From Petunia secreta (taxonomy: Eukaryota; Streptophyta; Magnoliopsida; Solanales; Solanaceae), in NCBI GenBank assembly GCA_029990175.1, contig JARKIP010000003.1, forward strand, positions 1,550,001 through 1,614,000: a stretch of 64,000 nt of DNA, read 5' to 3'. Of the stretch, positions 32,640 through 44,871 are shown one piece after another. The notes below the pieces were generated by a model that was given only the letters and a program-made list of their open reading frames with translations, was not told where the DNA came from and made no database searches. The translations under genes and the position numbers were made by a program. The first letter of the stretch is position 1, and each line of letters begins with the position of its first letter.

Positions 32640-33320
32640 TGCCAGACTGGAAGTTCATTGAACTGCCCCTGTAGCTGAGTTGAACCACTACCCTGACAAT
32701 CACTTTCTGAAGAACCACTGCCACCACACTCTCAACCTCTACTAGATGGTGGAATTTCTTTTGCTGATTGAGATCTAAATGGAATTCCCTGCGACGGTGC
32801 AGGTGCCTGATGACGAGAGAAAGGACGACTGCCTACTTGCCGGACTAAGGAAGAACTCCACCCAAAAATGACAGGCTCACGACACTGATAACACCTTTCC
32901 AGTGAAAATGGAAGCTGGACAGATTGTTGATAGACTATAAAGAGAAAACCTAGGTCTATCTTAATGAACTACTAGCGTATTTTAAGAATTATGCTCTACC
33001 AGTTGAGATAACCTGGCAGGTGACCTCCCAAAATAATCAGAACTCTTACCTTCAAACGAGGTATGGTGCCCACCAGGGCCGCGGGATTACTCACTCTCTC
33101 GCTCTAACTCTTCCCGCTCTAACTTATGGTATGCCTAATACCTTTGAGCAATATCAACAACGACATCAAATGAAGTCCCAACCTCAATTTTTTCGAGCCA
33201 TCTGGGATCTCAAGGAAGGAGAAAGGTCGCCAATAAATCTTTGAATCTCTCGAAAGGCTCATGGACTAATTCTAATGCATATTCAGCCATTCTATAGAAT
33301 TCAATCTCATATTCTGAAAC
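32640..33320 (-). pseudogene. Element F gag remnant
   Basis: In element sense it matches the gag remnant of element I. It shows a degraded knuckle (CYQCREP, about 32883), then RRQVGSRPFSRHQAPAPSQG and SQSAKEIPPSSRG, typical of the Ser/Gln-rich tail of gypsy gag. Stops and frameshifts are frequent. The stretch 31550-32640 shows no recognisable domain. Confidence 0.6.
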
Positions 33321-34234
33321 ACCAATAGGCTGACCGACAGGCTACCATGTCTAATCCACTCAAACCGGCGACACTCATCATCTCGCTCGCAACTCGAAAG
33401 GAACTTTTCCACGAATCTAGAAGAAAAACCGAACCAAGTCAACTAATAAGAGTGCAGTCCACCAATCCAGAGCTGGACCTTGAAACTGGAAAGCAGAATA
33501 ATCAACACCATACCGCTCGATATAATCAAGAGCCTGAAGGATACGCTGACATTATTGTATTTTAAAATTTTACACAGGGATTATCCGATGCATGGCTTAA
33601 AAATATCGGAAGGTTCAATTGGGTAAAATAATGCAGCCTTTTCAGATACTCATACCGAGCCATTACTCGGACTAGCTAACCAGCTAGAATAACTAGAGGC
33701 ACAACACATGCTCCCTCCGGAACATACTTTATTGCGGCAATATTAAGAACTGGAATAGGAGCTTCTTGAGACCGAACATCTACATCTGCGGAAACCTGAT
33801 AAGCTGCCTAACGAATAATAGCTTCTTACGTATCTGTGTTGCCAAGATCCTCGTAAAGCATCGCAGAGAGCTAAGGGAACTACAAGGCCCTGCTCCCTTG
33901 CCCATCGCGAGCTCGTACGGCTGGGACCTCCGTAACTAGATCGCCAGCACGATCAAAACTCTCGGGGCTTCGTCAGTGCTAGCGCCAGGCTAGACTGCTT
34001 CGTCTTGAACTCATACCGCTTGCTGATTCGTCGCACGAGAGTTCACAATTACCACGAAGGAATTAATGAATTAACGAAAATACTTTTGCATCCTAGATCG
34101 ACGCATGAGCAGAAATGAAGGAAGTGAAACTTCCTAAATGCCATCATAGCCCCTCGTAGATAAGTACGGACGTCTAAATACCCATCAGCGAGACTCTACT
34201 AGACAGTGTCTTAGTCTGGATAAACTCTAAATTA

Positions 34235-34247
34235 GGCTTTGATACTA
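34235..34247 (-). other. Degraded tRNA-Met primer binding site (element F)
   Basis: The plus strand reads GGCTTTGATACTA, against GGCTCTGATACCA in a perfect site. It lies 2 nt from the 5' LTR edge at 34250. Confidence 0.75.
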
Positions 34248-34249
34248 AC

Positions 34250-36906
34250 TGACACGACCCAGAATCCGGTTAGGCTGTGCGGGCACCCCACGTCCTCTCC
34301 TATACCCGTCGGGCGAATCCTTACCAATTAAATTAGGAAAATAAATATAATAATTCATAAATAAGGACAAGACTAAAAAAAACACAGACATATTGATACA
34401 TCTAAGTTGTACAAAAGAAATTACAGCTGACTACCCAACATACTAGGTTTAGGGCTATCCAGACTAGACATCTAAGAGTAAAACAGAAGACGGATACCTC
34501 CCGAAGGGAGCAAAATTTCAACTGAAATATAAACAATAAACTAGTGGCCATCTGGAATAAAAGCTGGCTCGCCCTGACAGCTGAAGTCGTCTTCGCTCCT
34601 GAACAACGTGGCGAATTCAATCCTGGAGAAAACCTGCCGAAACGAAATAGATAGACAAAAACAAACAACAAACAAGGGTAAGTCAAAAGGACTCAATAAA
34701 TGGGGCAGACTAGCCACCTCAAAGAATAGGATAGCTAGCCAGGGAGAAAAGAAATAGATAAACAAAATTCCTCTTATTTAAATTATGAAAAGGTAGAGCC
34801 AGATAATAACTAGAAATACGTATGGAACCACAAACTCATTAAAACCAGGAACGTAAGATAGCCAGAACATATAGGTATCCCGAACATATCAACAATCAGA
34901 AATACATCATGTTGCGGCATGCAACCCGATCTATGTATTCATCCTGTCGCGGCGTGCAACCCGATCCATATATTTATACCGTTGTGGCGTGCAACCCGAT
35001 CAATATATTTATACCGTTGCGGCGTGCAACCCGATCCCCGCAACCCAGAATACGAGCCAGAAATATATAGGCAACTGAAATATGTCCACAATATGGTATA
35101 TATACCGCGTACACAAAAAACAGCATGATAGTCACACAATAATCAGCACGCGGTGCAATGAAATAGGATGAATGCAGTATGATGCAATGGTGTCACATGT
35201 GCCAAATAGATGGAGCGGAATCCTCTTGCTCCGAGGGCGGAATCCTCCTACCCTCAATATGATGCAATGGAGCGGAATCCTCCTGCTCCGATGGCGGAAT
35301 CCTCCTACCCTCAATATGATGCAATGGAGCGGAATCCTCCTGCTCCGAGGGCGGAATCCTCCTACCCTCAATATGATGCAATGGAGCGGAATCATTCTGC
35401 TCCGAGGGCGGAATCCTCCGACCCTCAATATGATGCAATGGAGCGGAATCCTCCAGCTCCAAGGGCGGAATCCTCCTACCCTCAATATGATGCAATGTGC
35501 ATACGAATGCAATATGAAGCAACAAAAACCCATTACCAGCGCGGGACTTTCATCGACAGCTGGAAAGTATATACCAACTCACAGCCAGAGTACAATGTTC
35601 AGATCCTCAATGCAATATAACCAACAACAGGATATAACATATATTATACAATTTAAATCCAAAGTTAAGGCGTAATGAGTACGCCTGTCGGCAGCTACAC
35701 ATGTAAGGAACACGTGGTAGATTATCCACGAGGCCAGGTGCCTCCAAAGAAATGGATATAAATACTTACCTCTTCCAAAAGTTAGTACGGCTAATCAACA
35801 ACCGCCTTATCTTTGGTTTCCATGCCAAACGATCCCACTCTATTCAATAAGCAGAAAAATATATGAATTTAGGCTAAAGACTTCATTCCTCACATCTTAG
35901 GGCAATCCGGTTAGGAACCTGATACCGTATTCGCATACGCAATATGCAGGTCAGGCCTATTTACAGGGTTTATGGTCACCTAACCAAATCCTAAATAAAT
36001 TATATTTATATGTTACGGATAACTCACCGAGTACGAATATATAATCAATTCCATTATCGGGGTCCATTTGACCCTTTAAACTATTTATTGATCTTATTAA
36101 AACGATGTCTAATATTCCAAGTTTTACCGTTAAAATATATTCAAACACAGGTAATAAACTCAAATAATGCATTAAGATCATTACCTGAATGTTTCGGGGT
36201 AAAAATTCTATTATTTTCCCGGCTCTTTTCTCATTTTCTGGCATTTTTTCCTGATAATTTCCTGTATTTCTCGTTTTCTCTCATTCTGTTTCGTTTTTCT
36301 GTTTCTATAAAAGATGAGCATATATAAAGCTCATCTAACCGCCATCATGTTTTCCTTTTCTTTCTTTCTTTGTATTTTTTGTTTTTTTCTCTTTTTTTTT
36401 TTTTGTTTTCTTTTATTTTATTTTCTTTTTTTAACGAAAATTAAAATAGTACCCTACGATATTTGAAATAATTTCAATTTTTGTATACGAGTTATACAAA
36501 ATATATGTAACATACTCGCGAAGGATCTCAAATCAGACTTCTGAAACTCAAGATGCGAATTTAAATGGAAAAAGTCAAATTATTTAACTTTCGGCATTTT
36601 AGCGAAACTAGCCGAACAACATTGAAATTCACTTTCAAAAAATCGCAAAAGTCACAAATAATCATACGAACCTAACTGCACTTTCGGATTTTGAATCGGA
36701 GCTCATTCGCCAAAACCGAGCTCGAAAATCTCTTTTTAATATTTATTGACAATAAAAACTGAAACCTTCTTCCGATGCCTACCAAACCAAGTCTGATTTA
36801 GCTCAAATTTTACAGACAGGTCCTAATGGATATTACAAATATTTTAAAATTATCGGCACGCCAAACAGAGTTCTAACTTCCGAAACGACTGACCGAGGTC
36901 GTTTCA
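34250..36906 (-). repeat. Element F 5' LTR
   Basis: 2657 bp. Longer than its partner because it retains 90 bp around 36169-36258, has one more GTTGCGGCGTGCAAC-type repeat (about 34908-35030, four copies) and a longer poly-T tract (about 36386). It contains a five-unit hairpin array at 35212-35483. Confidence 0.9.
35212..35483 (-). repeat. Hairpin array in element F 5' LTR (5 units of 57 bp)
   Basis: Same architecture as 28599-28870. Most half-units keep stems GAGGG/CCCTC or GGAGC/GCTCC. A few have single changes, e.g. a core reading ATTCC-to-ATTCT equivalent at about 35392. Confidence 0.85.
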
Positions 36907-36911
36907 TTTGG

Positions 36912-38806
36912 GACTTAGCAATTTTTCATGTTGGGGTTGGGATAGATAATTAATTTTTGTTGAATGTCCTAAACTATGTTTATGTTGATGTTTTAACTTA
37001 GGATGTTATTACTTTAATTTAGGATGTTAACCTTTAATTTAGGATATTTATGTTTAATTTCTTGTCTTTAATCCTTGTCCTCTTAAAGTCATAGTATAAT
37101 TGTTGTTAGTTGCTATATGAAAAATCAAAAAACATTTTTAAAAAAAAACCTAAACAAATTGAAAAATTTTCAAAATTCCAAAAAGAAAAGATTCCAAAGG
37201 TACCCCCGTAAACTACGCTTGGGATGCTGCATTCTTTCCTCTGATTCGCACTTGTTGCGATACATAGGCAACCCTCGTGAAACTCATTTTTACTTGGGTC
37301 CAAAAAAACAACCACCCCATTATAAATACCATTTGTGTAAATAGCTTTGAATTAGTAAATAACTTTCGTGGTTTTCTTTGACTCGGTTCTTTTCCCAAGA
37401 ATGCAATTCTTTTGAACCATGCACTTTTTAGGACTTTAATCATAGAAGTGCCATCCTTATTTTGTGACTTGTTTGATACCAACATATTAGGAGCACACGT
37501 GAGAAAGTTTAGTGGACTTTTTGTTGAGAGTTGCACCTATAACATTTAGGTTCTTTTGATGACTTTATGCATGTGTAGTATAGGCTAAATCCGTACCTTA
37601 AGTGTTTGAAAGTTGGCATTCTTGTCTCTTGTCTCTTATGCTAGTGAGGTACGTCTTTGCTTAAGCATGTTAATTGCATATCCATGTTAGAACTTGGCTT
37701 GTGTGTCCTTGGAAATGAATGAAGGGTCAACTTAATGATTGGATAGGATGATAGGCATTTCTTTGGCCCGTTTGAGCCTTTCAAGCCACCAAATAAAATT
37801 ATTCCTTAGTTAGCCAACTTTGAGCCTTAATATCCTTTCTTTTGATAGCCACGTAAAATAGCCTGAGCCAATTCTAAGTGCTTGATAGCACTAACCTTCT
37901 CTTGTCTCTATCTCCTTGAGGCATTGAAAAGCGTGCAACTTAGACTAAAAGTCTATGTTTGGGGGAGGGGAATAAAGAAATAAAATTTAAGTGGCTCTTC
38001 AAAAAGAAAGATGATGGTAGAGAAAAGTGGCAAAAGATGAAAAGAAGAAAATCAAGAAAATACAAAAATAGCAAAAGAAAAATTGAAAAGACAAAAATAG
38101 AAAAGTGAAGCAAAAAGAGGAATAAGAGCCACAGGCAAAGATCAAGAAAGAAAATGGGGAATAAGAGCTAAATGTGAAAAGAAAGCTCAAAGTGAAATGA
38201 ATAAAAAGATGATGCAGTGTCCAAGGAGGAAATTTAGTCACTCTTTATCCAAATTATACCCTACCTATGATCAAAAGCTTATATTACAACCTTAGAAGTC
38301 CTATTTGATCCTTCACTAATTGACATGAAAGAAATAACAAAGTGACACTAGGGCCAAACCTATGACATTTTATGTGCTTAACTTGCATTCATTTGTGAGA
38401 GTCAGGGGTTAGACTTGAGGGTCCCTTTTATTTGAATTGTATTGAGAGATAGAGACTCATTCATTGCGGTGAGAGCATTAGGGGACTTGAGACTTGAAGG
38501 CGCAATTATGAAAGCCTTAGGTGAGTTGAGAAAGCAGTTGTGCTATGCATGCTCTAGTCATCACTAGAAGTTCTATGCATGCTCTAGTCATCACTAGAGC
38601 TTCTAGTGATGTAGTTGTAATTTTGGCGCTTGTGGAATGTTTGGTTGGATTCTCATGTATTAAACTAATTGTTAGTATCAACCGAAGTCATGAACCTCCT
38701 CTTGTCTCAGTCTCATTGTTGAACTCAATCCCGGTGCTAAAGTATGATACATAAGATAGTTCTTAATATTTCTTGACGACAAGCAAAAGCTTAAGTTTGG
38801 GGGAGT
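36912..38806 (+). other. Element B 3' UTR and polypurine tract
   Basis: Non-coding, AT-rich interior that follows ORF3 once F is removed. It contains a direct tandem duplication of about 30 bp (CTATGCATGCTCTAGTCATC unit, about 38542-38600). A small hairpin CTTG-ACGA-CAAG (38772-38783) and the PPT AAGTTTGGGGGAG (38793-38805) precede the 3' LTR. Confidence 0.75.
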
Positions 38807-40316
38807 TGATGCGTTAGCATTTTACATATATTTGCGACTCTTTTAGACTAGCTTTCACGTCCTAAAAGCTCTATTATTTGAGTAAATCTTATGTTTATCT
38901 CCATGTTTTAGGGTTACAAAGAATATCAATATACAAAGCCAAAAGGAATGAAGAAAAGAACAAAAACAATAAACTTTAACTACATTTTGAAGAACAAGGA
39001 GAACAAGCAGCAACTTGATCTGCTACCTACCAAATCACCTATCAAGGAGGAACGAGCTCAAGATCTCATCAAGGCTCTGCGAAGCTAAGAGGCGAACCAT
39101 TGACACAAATGTGGAAACCACTCTACGATCCCGCAAAAGCTTGTGCGGCTCCGCAAGAGTGGGAGTTGCCCGCCGCTGATCCTGCGCCCCGTCGAACTTG
39201 CACCGCAGAACAAGAAAATAGAGGAGTTAGAATCTCCTTCGGTGGCCGCGCAACTCAATCTGCGACCCACCGAATGACCGGCGCTGTAGCATAAGACAAG
39301 GAAAAATGGTAATTTTGTAAATATTAGCCTAGTTTTCAAACACATGCCTATAAATAGGCTGTTATGCATCCGAGCAACTAGATCCTTTTTCAGCTTAGAA
39401 TATACTTTAACATACTTTTGAATATTCTTGGAGGAAAAGGAAGGACTATAACTTGTATCTTTTGTAAGAATTTCTTTTATTAATCTAATTCTTCATATGA
39501 TTCTTACCATATCGTCTCTTACATGTGTGCAGTAGATCCTAGTATGTGTGCATTAGACCATATCATCTCTTCCTATCTAAACTCATACTGGGGTTTTATT
39601 CATAATAACTAATGTTTTTACTTAAAACTTATTTTTAATCTTGTGTAATCTATGAGTAAAGATGAATCTAGTTCTCTTTCATACTTTCATTGACTAAGGT
39701 TTGAGGCACGGCCGTACTTGAATGTAACCCTACTTTGCTTTCATCAGCCTAATGGGATTGAAGGTGTAGGTTAATGGAAACTAGCGAGAATTTGGGTTAC
39801 ATTGGCTACGGCCTACCCCATCTAAAGGGAAAGACCCCAAAAAGATCATTCCCACTTGGGTCTTTGGACTAGGGTTTCTTGCACCCTATTATTGACCCTA
39901 ATGGGCTTGATATGGTAAATCCTCTCTATCCCTAATGGGTTTTGAGGAATACATTCGAGGTCCGACCATTTGTACTACCCATATGATTTTCAAGGTTAAG
40001 GTAAGGGTTTGAGTAGAAAGAATCTAGTTGGAATGAGTAAACCCCTAGCTCATTCTCCATATGTACATCTATTTTAAGATGTCGAGTTATTACATGCTTT
40101 TAGTGTTAACCTTTAGTAGTAATTGTAGTTAATTCAATCCTAATGAATCTATACTTAGGAATTAATAAAAAATTCATAGAACCCATCACTATTCAATCTA
40201 AGATTAATAGATTTCAAGCTAGCTCCCTAAGGAAATCGACCCCGACTCTAGTTGGGTACTATTATCTTTGACGATCGCCCCACACCTTTATAGGCGAGTG
40301 GATTGAGCGTGAATCA
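38807..40316 (+). repeat. Element B 3' LTR
   Basis: 1510 bp, matching 111-1630, starting TGATGC and ending GAATCA. The CpG-rich U3 block has more TG/CA changes than the 5' copy. Confidence 0.93.
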
Positions 40317-40321
40317 CAATG
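40317..40321. repeat. Target site duplication of element B, right copy (CAATG)
   Basis: Exact copy of 106-110. Confidence 0.93.
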
Positions 40322-41325
40322 TAAGGCCTAGTCATAGTTAAGCACAACAATCTCCCAACCAATCTCTGATAAGCACCAATATGACTCAGAAATATGTCAC
40401 TAGGATTATGGTGTTTTACTGCATCATCATACTCCCTGGAAGTCAGTTTAACATTAGCCTCCAATGGGGTGGTTGCTGGCTTGGCTCCTGCCAATCCTAT
40501 CTCAGAAATCAGTTCCAATGCATACTTTCTCTGGCTCATATAGATACCTCTTGTGGATCTTGTAAATTCAATACCAAGGAAGAATTTTAATTCACCCAAA
40601 TCCTTTATCTTGAAGTTTCTCTGTAGTTCTTCTCTGGTTTGATGAATCAACTTTTAAATGCTTCCTATAATAATCAGGTCATCTACATAAACAAGTACTA
40701 CAACTAGATCAGTTCCACATCTTCTAGTGAATAATGAATAGTCATAATGGCTTTGTTTGAAGTGCATTTTCTGCAAAGCTGTAGTTAGCTTGAGGTTCCA
40801 TTGTCTAGATGCATGTTTAAGGCCATAGAGGGACTTCTGAAGCTTGCATACCAGATACTCTCCCTGCTTTGCAGGCTGATGTGTGAACCTCTGAGGAACA
40901 GACATGTAGAATCCTTCAAATAAATCACCTTGCAGGAAGGCGTTGTAAACATCCATTTGGTATAAAGACCACCCAAAGTAGGCTGCAACAGCAATAATGG
41001 ACCTTACTGTCACCATCTTTGCAACAGGTGAGAAGGTCTCTTTGTATTCAAATCTTTCTTTCTGATTGTAACCTTTGGCTACCAACCTAGCCTTATATCA
41101 CTCAACTTCCCCTAATGCCTTGTATTTAATCTTAAAAACCCACTTACATCCAATGGGAACTTTCCCTGGTGGTAAAGGTACTATGCACCAGGTCTTGTTA
41201 CTTTCTAAAGCTGCAATTTCTTCCTTCATTGCCCTCACCCATTTGTCATGCTTAGATGCCTCAGCATATGTTCTATTCTCTATGTCAGATGAATAGGCAT
41301 TTAAGAATTGCAAGTAACTAGGCAT
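40317..41325 (-). pseudogene. Element A reverse transcriptase
   Basis: Element-sense reading: DKWVRAMKEEIAALESNKTW and IGCKWVFKIKYKALGEVE, a stop at about 41095, then KARLVAKGYNQKERFEYKET, MDVYNAFLQGDLFEGFYMSV and the catalytic LVYVDDLIIIG (about 40665). A stop and frameshift follow, then KDLGELKFFLGIEFTRSTRG and RLVGRLLCLTMTRPYI, where element B is inserted. The YVDD box is intact. Confidence 0.9.
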
Positions 41326-41349
41326 AAGATTGTCATAACAAAGACAGGC

Positions 41350-42610
41350 TTAAATAGGATATGCACAGCTAGATTTAGTGACCTGAGGACAAACATAGTC
41401 AGTCATCCAAACAGGTGGTTTGGTTTGTCTGTGTGATCTATATGGTGCAAGTGTTTGAACCATAGGTTCACTAGGTGTTTGAACCATAGGTTCACTAGTA
41501 GCGGAAGCTGGCTCTTGTTGAGTAGTATGTTGAGCAGGCTTAGTTCTTTGAATACAAATAGGATCCTGCTCAGTAAACATAGCAGTTGCTGAAGTGTCTG
41601 CATCATGGTCAAGCACCATCTTGAAAGGAAATAAATCTTCTTGAAATATGACATCTCTACAGATATAGAAGCTATGATTCTGCAGATCAAACAGATTGTA
41701 CCCCTTCTGAACTGAAAAATATCCCATGAAGACAGAGGAGAAGGCTTAGGAGAGAATTGGTCTTGCTTTCTGAGGTTAGTGCCATACCACAAGCACCCCC
41801 AACACCCTTAGATGATCAACATTGGGAGGATTCTTGAATAGTAATTCAAAAGGTGTGCTTTCATTTAGGTTTCTAGAAGGAATTCTGTTAATAAGATACA
41901 CTGCAGTGTCAATGCATTCTCCTAAAAATTTCATTGGTAGTCCTGACTGAAACTTCAGTGATCTGGTTATATCTAATATATACCTATGCCTTCTTTCAAC
42001 CACCCCATTTTGCTGTGGGGTACATGGGCAGGTAGTTTCATGAATGATCCATTCTTCTTGTAAGATTTCTTTCATCTGAGTGTTGACCAACTCACCACCA
42101 TTGTATGATCTGAGTGTTTGAATGGTTGTAGCAAACTTGTTCTTGACCATTTTAATGAAGTATCTGAGCACTATAATGGCCTCATCTTCAGAATTCATTA
42201 GAGTTACCCATGTATACCTACTGAAGTCATCAACAACACTATGGAAGTATCTTTTACCATCATAAGTTAGGACTCTAAAAGGTACCCAAACATCAAGATG
42301 AAGTAATTCAAAAATTCTATTGCTCTTTATAGTACTCAATGAGAAAGGCAATCTAGTTTGCTTGGCCAATGGACATATATCACAGTGCTTGTCACAATTG
42401 TCAATTCTAGCATTTCTAAAAACAGAAAATTATTTCAAAGTATATAAGGGCATGTACACATGCCCAAGTCTCTTATGCCATAAGGGGCCATTTATTCTAC
42501 ATACAACTAATGAAGAAATCTGCATATCACCAACTCCATGTCCAGCGTGACAGCTCTGTCTTACATCTAATATGTAAAGTCCTTGTTCCAATCTACCAAT
42601 CCCCTTCACC
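41350..42610 (-). pseudogene. Element A integrase
   Basis: Element sense: GAG-pre-integrase finger (WHKRLGHV then CDICPLAKQTRLPF, about 42400-42480). The core is LLHLDVWVPFRV, LRSYNGGELVN and NGVVERRHRYIL. The first Asp and the Glu remain, but the second catalytic Asp is Tyr (SYNG for SDNG). The tail includes GYFSVQKGYNLFDLQNHSFY and a duplicated EPMVQT peptide (about 41440-41490). Stops occur at about 41350 and 41776. Confidence 0.85.
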
Positions 42611-42639
42611 TTCCTACTGCAGGTATCCTAAAAGACACA

Positions 42640-43575
42640 TTATTCAGGAAAGAAGAGGACATTATATCTTGAATGCTTGGACAATCTAGATACTGACAAG
42701 AGATTGTACTTAAACTTTGGCAGATACAATACATGGTCAATTTTCTGATCTCCTAGTATTGTGCTAGACCCAATATGAGTTATAGCACTGACATCACCAG
42801 TAGGAAGATGAATATTTCTTATTTCATGCAGCTTTTCATAAGCATTGAACATGCTTAGATACGAGATCATATGGTTAGAAGCAACTGCATCCACAATCCA
42901 CTTATGTTCTCCTATAGTGGTCATGAGAGACATAGCAATACCTGTCATATTTGCTGCTATTTCTCTGTGGCTATTGTTCTTGTTGAAGTTCTGGAAAGCT
43001 TGAAGCATCTGTTGCATCTGTTGATACTGCTCTTGATACTGCAGATCTGTGAATGGTTGACCAGTCCAAGTATACATCTTGGACTGATTGTTATATGTAG
43101 GTTCCAGATTCTCTTTTTGCTCTAGGACACTCTGCATGTCAGCCATCTGTGCATTATTTGCCATGCCACCACCTGAGTTAGAGTTCTTCTTGGGATATCC
43201 ATTCAACTTGTAGCAGTCCTCCCTGTTATGGTTATGCAGATCAAAATAATCACAGTATTGCCTATTTTTATTTTTCTTATATCTTCCAGATGATCTTTGT
43301 TTCCCCCTTCCTTTGTTGTTAGAGTTATAGCCTGAGTATCTTGTAGATGATGCATTCCTGTTGTTGAAAGTTGTAGTATTTCTAGCAATGGCATTTCCAC
43401 CAATATCTAAAACTGGATTGCCAACAGACATAGCTCTTTGGCTTTCATCTTGAACAATCATACCAAAGGCTTGATCAACTGTGGGAATTGATGTCATCAT
43501 CAATATCTGACCCCTTGCTTGAGTAAACGAGTAATTTAGACCCATAAGAAATTGCACCAACCTCATCTGCTGCAT
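42640..43575 (-). pseudogene. Element A gag C-terminus and protease
   Basis: One open frame of 311 codons. The nucleocapsid region is basic with a knuckle CDYFDLHNHNREDC in which the second Cys is Phe. A Gln-rich linker (QYQEQYQQMQQMLQAFQNF) follows, then the protease WIVDAVASNHMI, where copia proteases read D-T/S-G-A/C-S; the active-site triad is damaged. YLPKFKYNLLSVSRLSKHSR is the usual protease C-terminus. Confidence 0.85.
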
Positions 43576-44107
43576 ATGGTCATAGTAGACCTTTGACTCA
43601 CTACAGTTACAAGAAGGGAGTGGTACCGTAGTATCAAACTCATCCAGAGGTCCCTCAGTTTTGAGTAATAACTGGTGACTGAGGTGAGACCTTGTTTCAT
43701 GGTTACAATCTCTTGGTGCAGGTTGTAAATTCTAGAACAGTTCACCTTATCAAATCGTTCCTTCAAGTTACACCAAACTTTATGGGCATTTGAAGCATAC
43801 ACTACTAAGCTATACAAATCCCTAGTGACTGTGTTCATAATCCAGCTAAGAACAAAAGCATTACAATGCTCCCATTGATCATGAAGAGTAGAATCATATG
43901 CATCCTTTTTGCAAGTGCCATCAATAACCCTAATTTGCTCTTAGTTCTAAGAGCAATCCTCATTGACCTACTCCACAGAGTATAGTTCTCTGTGCCCAGC
44001 AATTGAATTGAGATCAAATGTGCTCCAGGTGTGTCAGAGGCATGCAAATAAAGGGGATGATTGTGATAGATAACTATTATAGCAGATTGTGAACTTTCAC
44101 CAGTCAC
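43563..44107 (-). pseudogene. Element A gag N-terminus
   Basis: ATG at 44107 (element sense) gives LISIQLLGTENYTLWSRSMR, the copia gag start. After a frameshift near 43835, SNAHKVWCNLKERFDKVNCS and TSVTSYYSKLRDLWMSL continue the UBN2-type gag. Another frameshift near 43570 leads into the next piece. Confidence 0.85.
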
Positions 44108-44253
44108 TATTGCAGAGTAATTTTAGCAGAAAATTATAAACCTTAGCTATGAAACTGAAGAATTTGTTGACAGAATTATAAATCCTAGATATCAAATCAG
44201 ATTAGGGAAACTCACTGTGAAGAGTGATAAAGCAGAATCTGACCTCGATCATT

Positions 44254-44266
44254 GGCTCTGATACCA
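44254..44266 (-). other. Primer binding site, initiator tRNA-Met type (element A)
   Basis: The minus strand reads TGGTATCAGAGCC, a perfect copia primer site, 3 nt from the LTR edge. Confidence 0.92.
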
Positions 44267-44269
44267 TTT

Positions 44270-44574
44270 TGAACAATGCTATGAATCTATGAATGTAATT
44301 CTAGAGAGAGAAACTGATATCTTCTAGAGAGAAGTGAGAGGAAATCATCAGCTTATACATTCAACTGAAATGAACTTTCTTAGCTGATTTGAGCTAAGTA
44401 TACAGGTATACACAAAATAACTAACTCTAGTTAACTAACCAACCTATCCAGTTAACTAACAAACTTGCCAGCTCATGTACAGTTAATTAACAGCTCCAAC
44501 TAATTATATCCTAATTGTCTAACCGACTAACCTACTATGCTAAGTTACCCCCACTACACTGCTCAATAGTTGCA
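44270..44574 (-). repeat. Element A 5' LTR
   Basis: The inner edge is set by the primer site (element-sense end CATTGTTCA). The outer edge TGCAACTATTGAGCAG at 44574 is chosen as the nearest TG and is less certain, because the partner LTR is outside the window. About 305 bp, AT-rich. Confidence 0.7.
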
Positions 44575-44694
44575 TGTTTGGAGATTTTAACTGTTTTTAT
44601 GTTTCATATATAAGAAGAAACAGAAATAAAATAAAAAAAGAAGGGCAAACAGAATCTCGGATGGATCTGATAAAGCACATCGTCATAGTATGTG

Positions 44695-44707
44695 AAGTAC
44701 GTAAGAT
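44695..44707. repeat. LINE target site duplication, left copy
   Basis: AAGTACGTAAGAT (13 bp) directly precedes the poly-T (poly-A in element sense) and is repeated at 60903-60915. Confidence 0.88.
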
Positions 44708-44871
44708 TTTTTTTTTTTTTTGGTCATAAAAGCATACTAATATTCATTTAAAGGAAATGAGAGTTACAGAGAGCATTTTGCGGGGATAGTACTAATTCCC
44801 CATTACATGCTTGAGGTCTAGATTGTAAGGGACATAGTTGATCCATAATAGGATTATTACAAACAGAGGAT

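Larger units (their letters stand above)
27685..36906 (-). mobile_element. Element F: large-LTR Ty3/gypsy derivative (minus orientation)
   Basis: LTRs at 34250-36906 (5' in element sense) and 27685-30192 (3'). Perfect TTTGG duplication (27680-27684, 36907-36911). Primer site is the tRNA-Met type, degraded. The interior of about 4.1 kb has a decayed gag in element sense and an integrase fragment in antisense, with no intact protease, RT or RNase H. It is the same family as I (57275-48121) and solo LTR E. It is non-autonomous, in the size class of large retrotransposon derivatives. Confidence 0.9.
111..40316 (+). mobile_element. Element B: Athila-type Ty3/gypsy retrotransposon with nested insertions
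   Basis: This is a complete element: LTR (111-1630), tRNA-Asp primer site, gag, protease-RT-RNase H-integrase, an env-position third ORF, polypurine tract and LTR (38807-40316), flanked by CAATG. Gene order, primer type and the late extra ORF fit the Athila clade. It carries nested elements G, C, D (with E) and F. Without them it is roughly 14 kb. In the first 120 bp the LTRs differ at about ten positions by eye, mostly transitions, so this is an older insertion than its passengers. Every coding region has stops or frameshifts. Confidence 0.92.
40317..44574 (-). mobile_element. Element A: old Ty1/copia retrotransposon, main part
   Basis: In element sense: LTR (44270-44574), tRNA-Met primer site, gag, protease, integrase and RT, continuing at 110-1 on the far side of element B. 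The distal end is beyond the window. All genes have several frameshifts or stops and some lost catalytic residues, so this is the oldest layer of the left block. Confidence 0.9.

Noticed and set aside
37999..38241. 80-codon Phe/Ser-rich minus-strand ORF resembling a membrane peptide
   Set aside because: It is the antisense of a purine-rich stretch in the element B 3' UTR; low complexity explains it.
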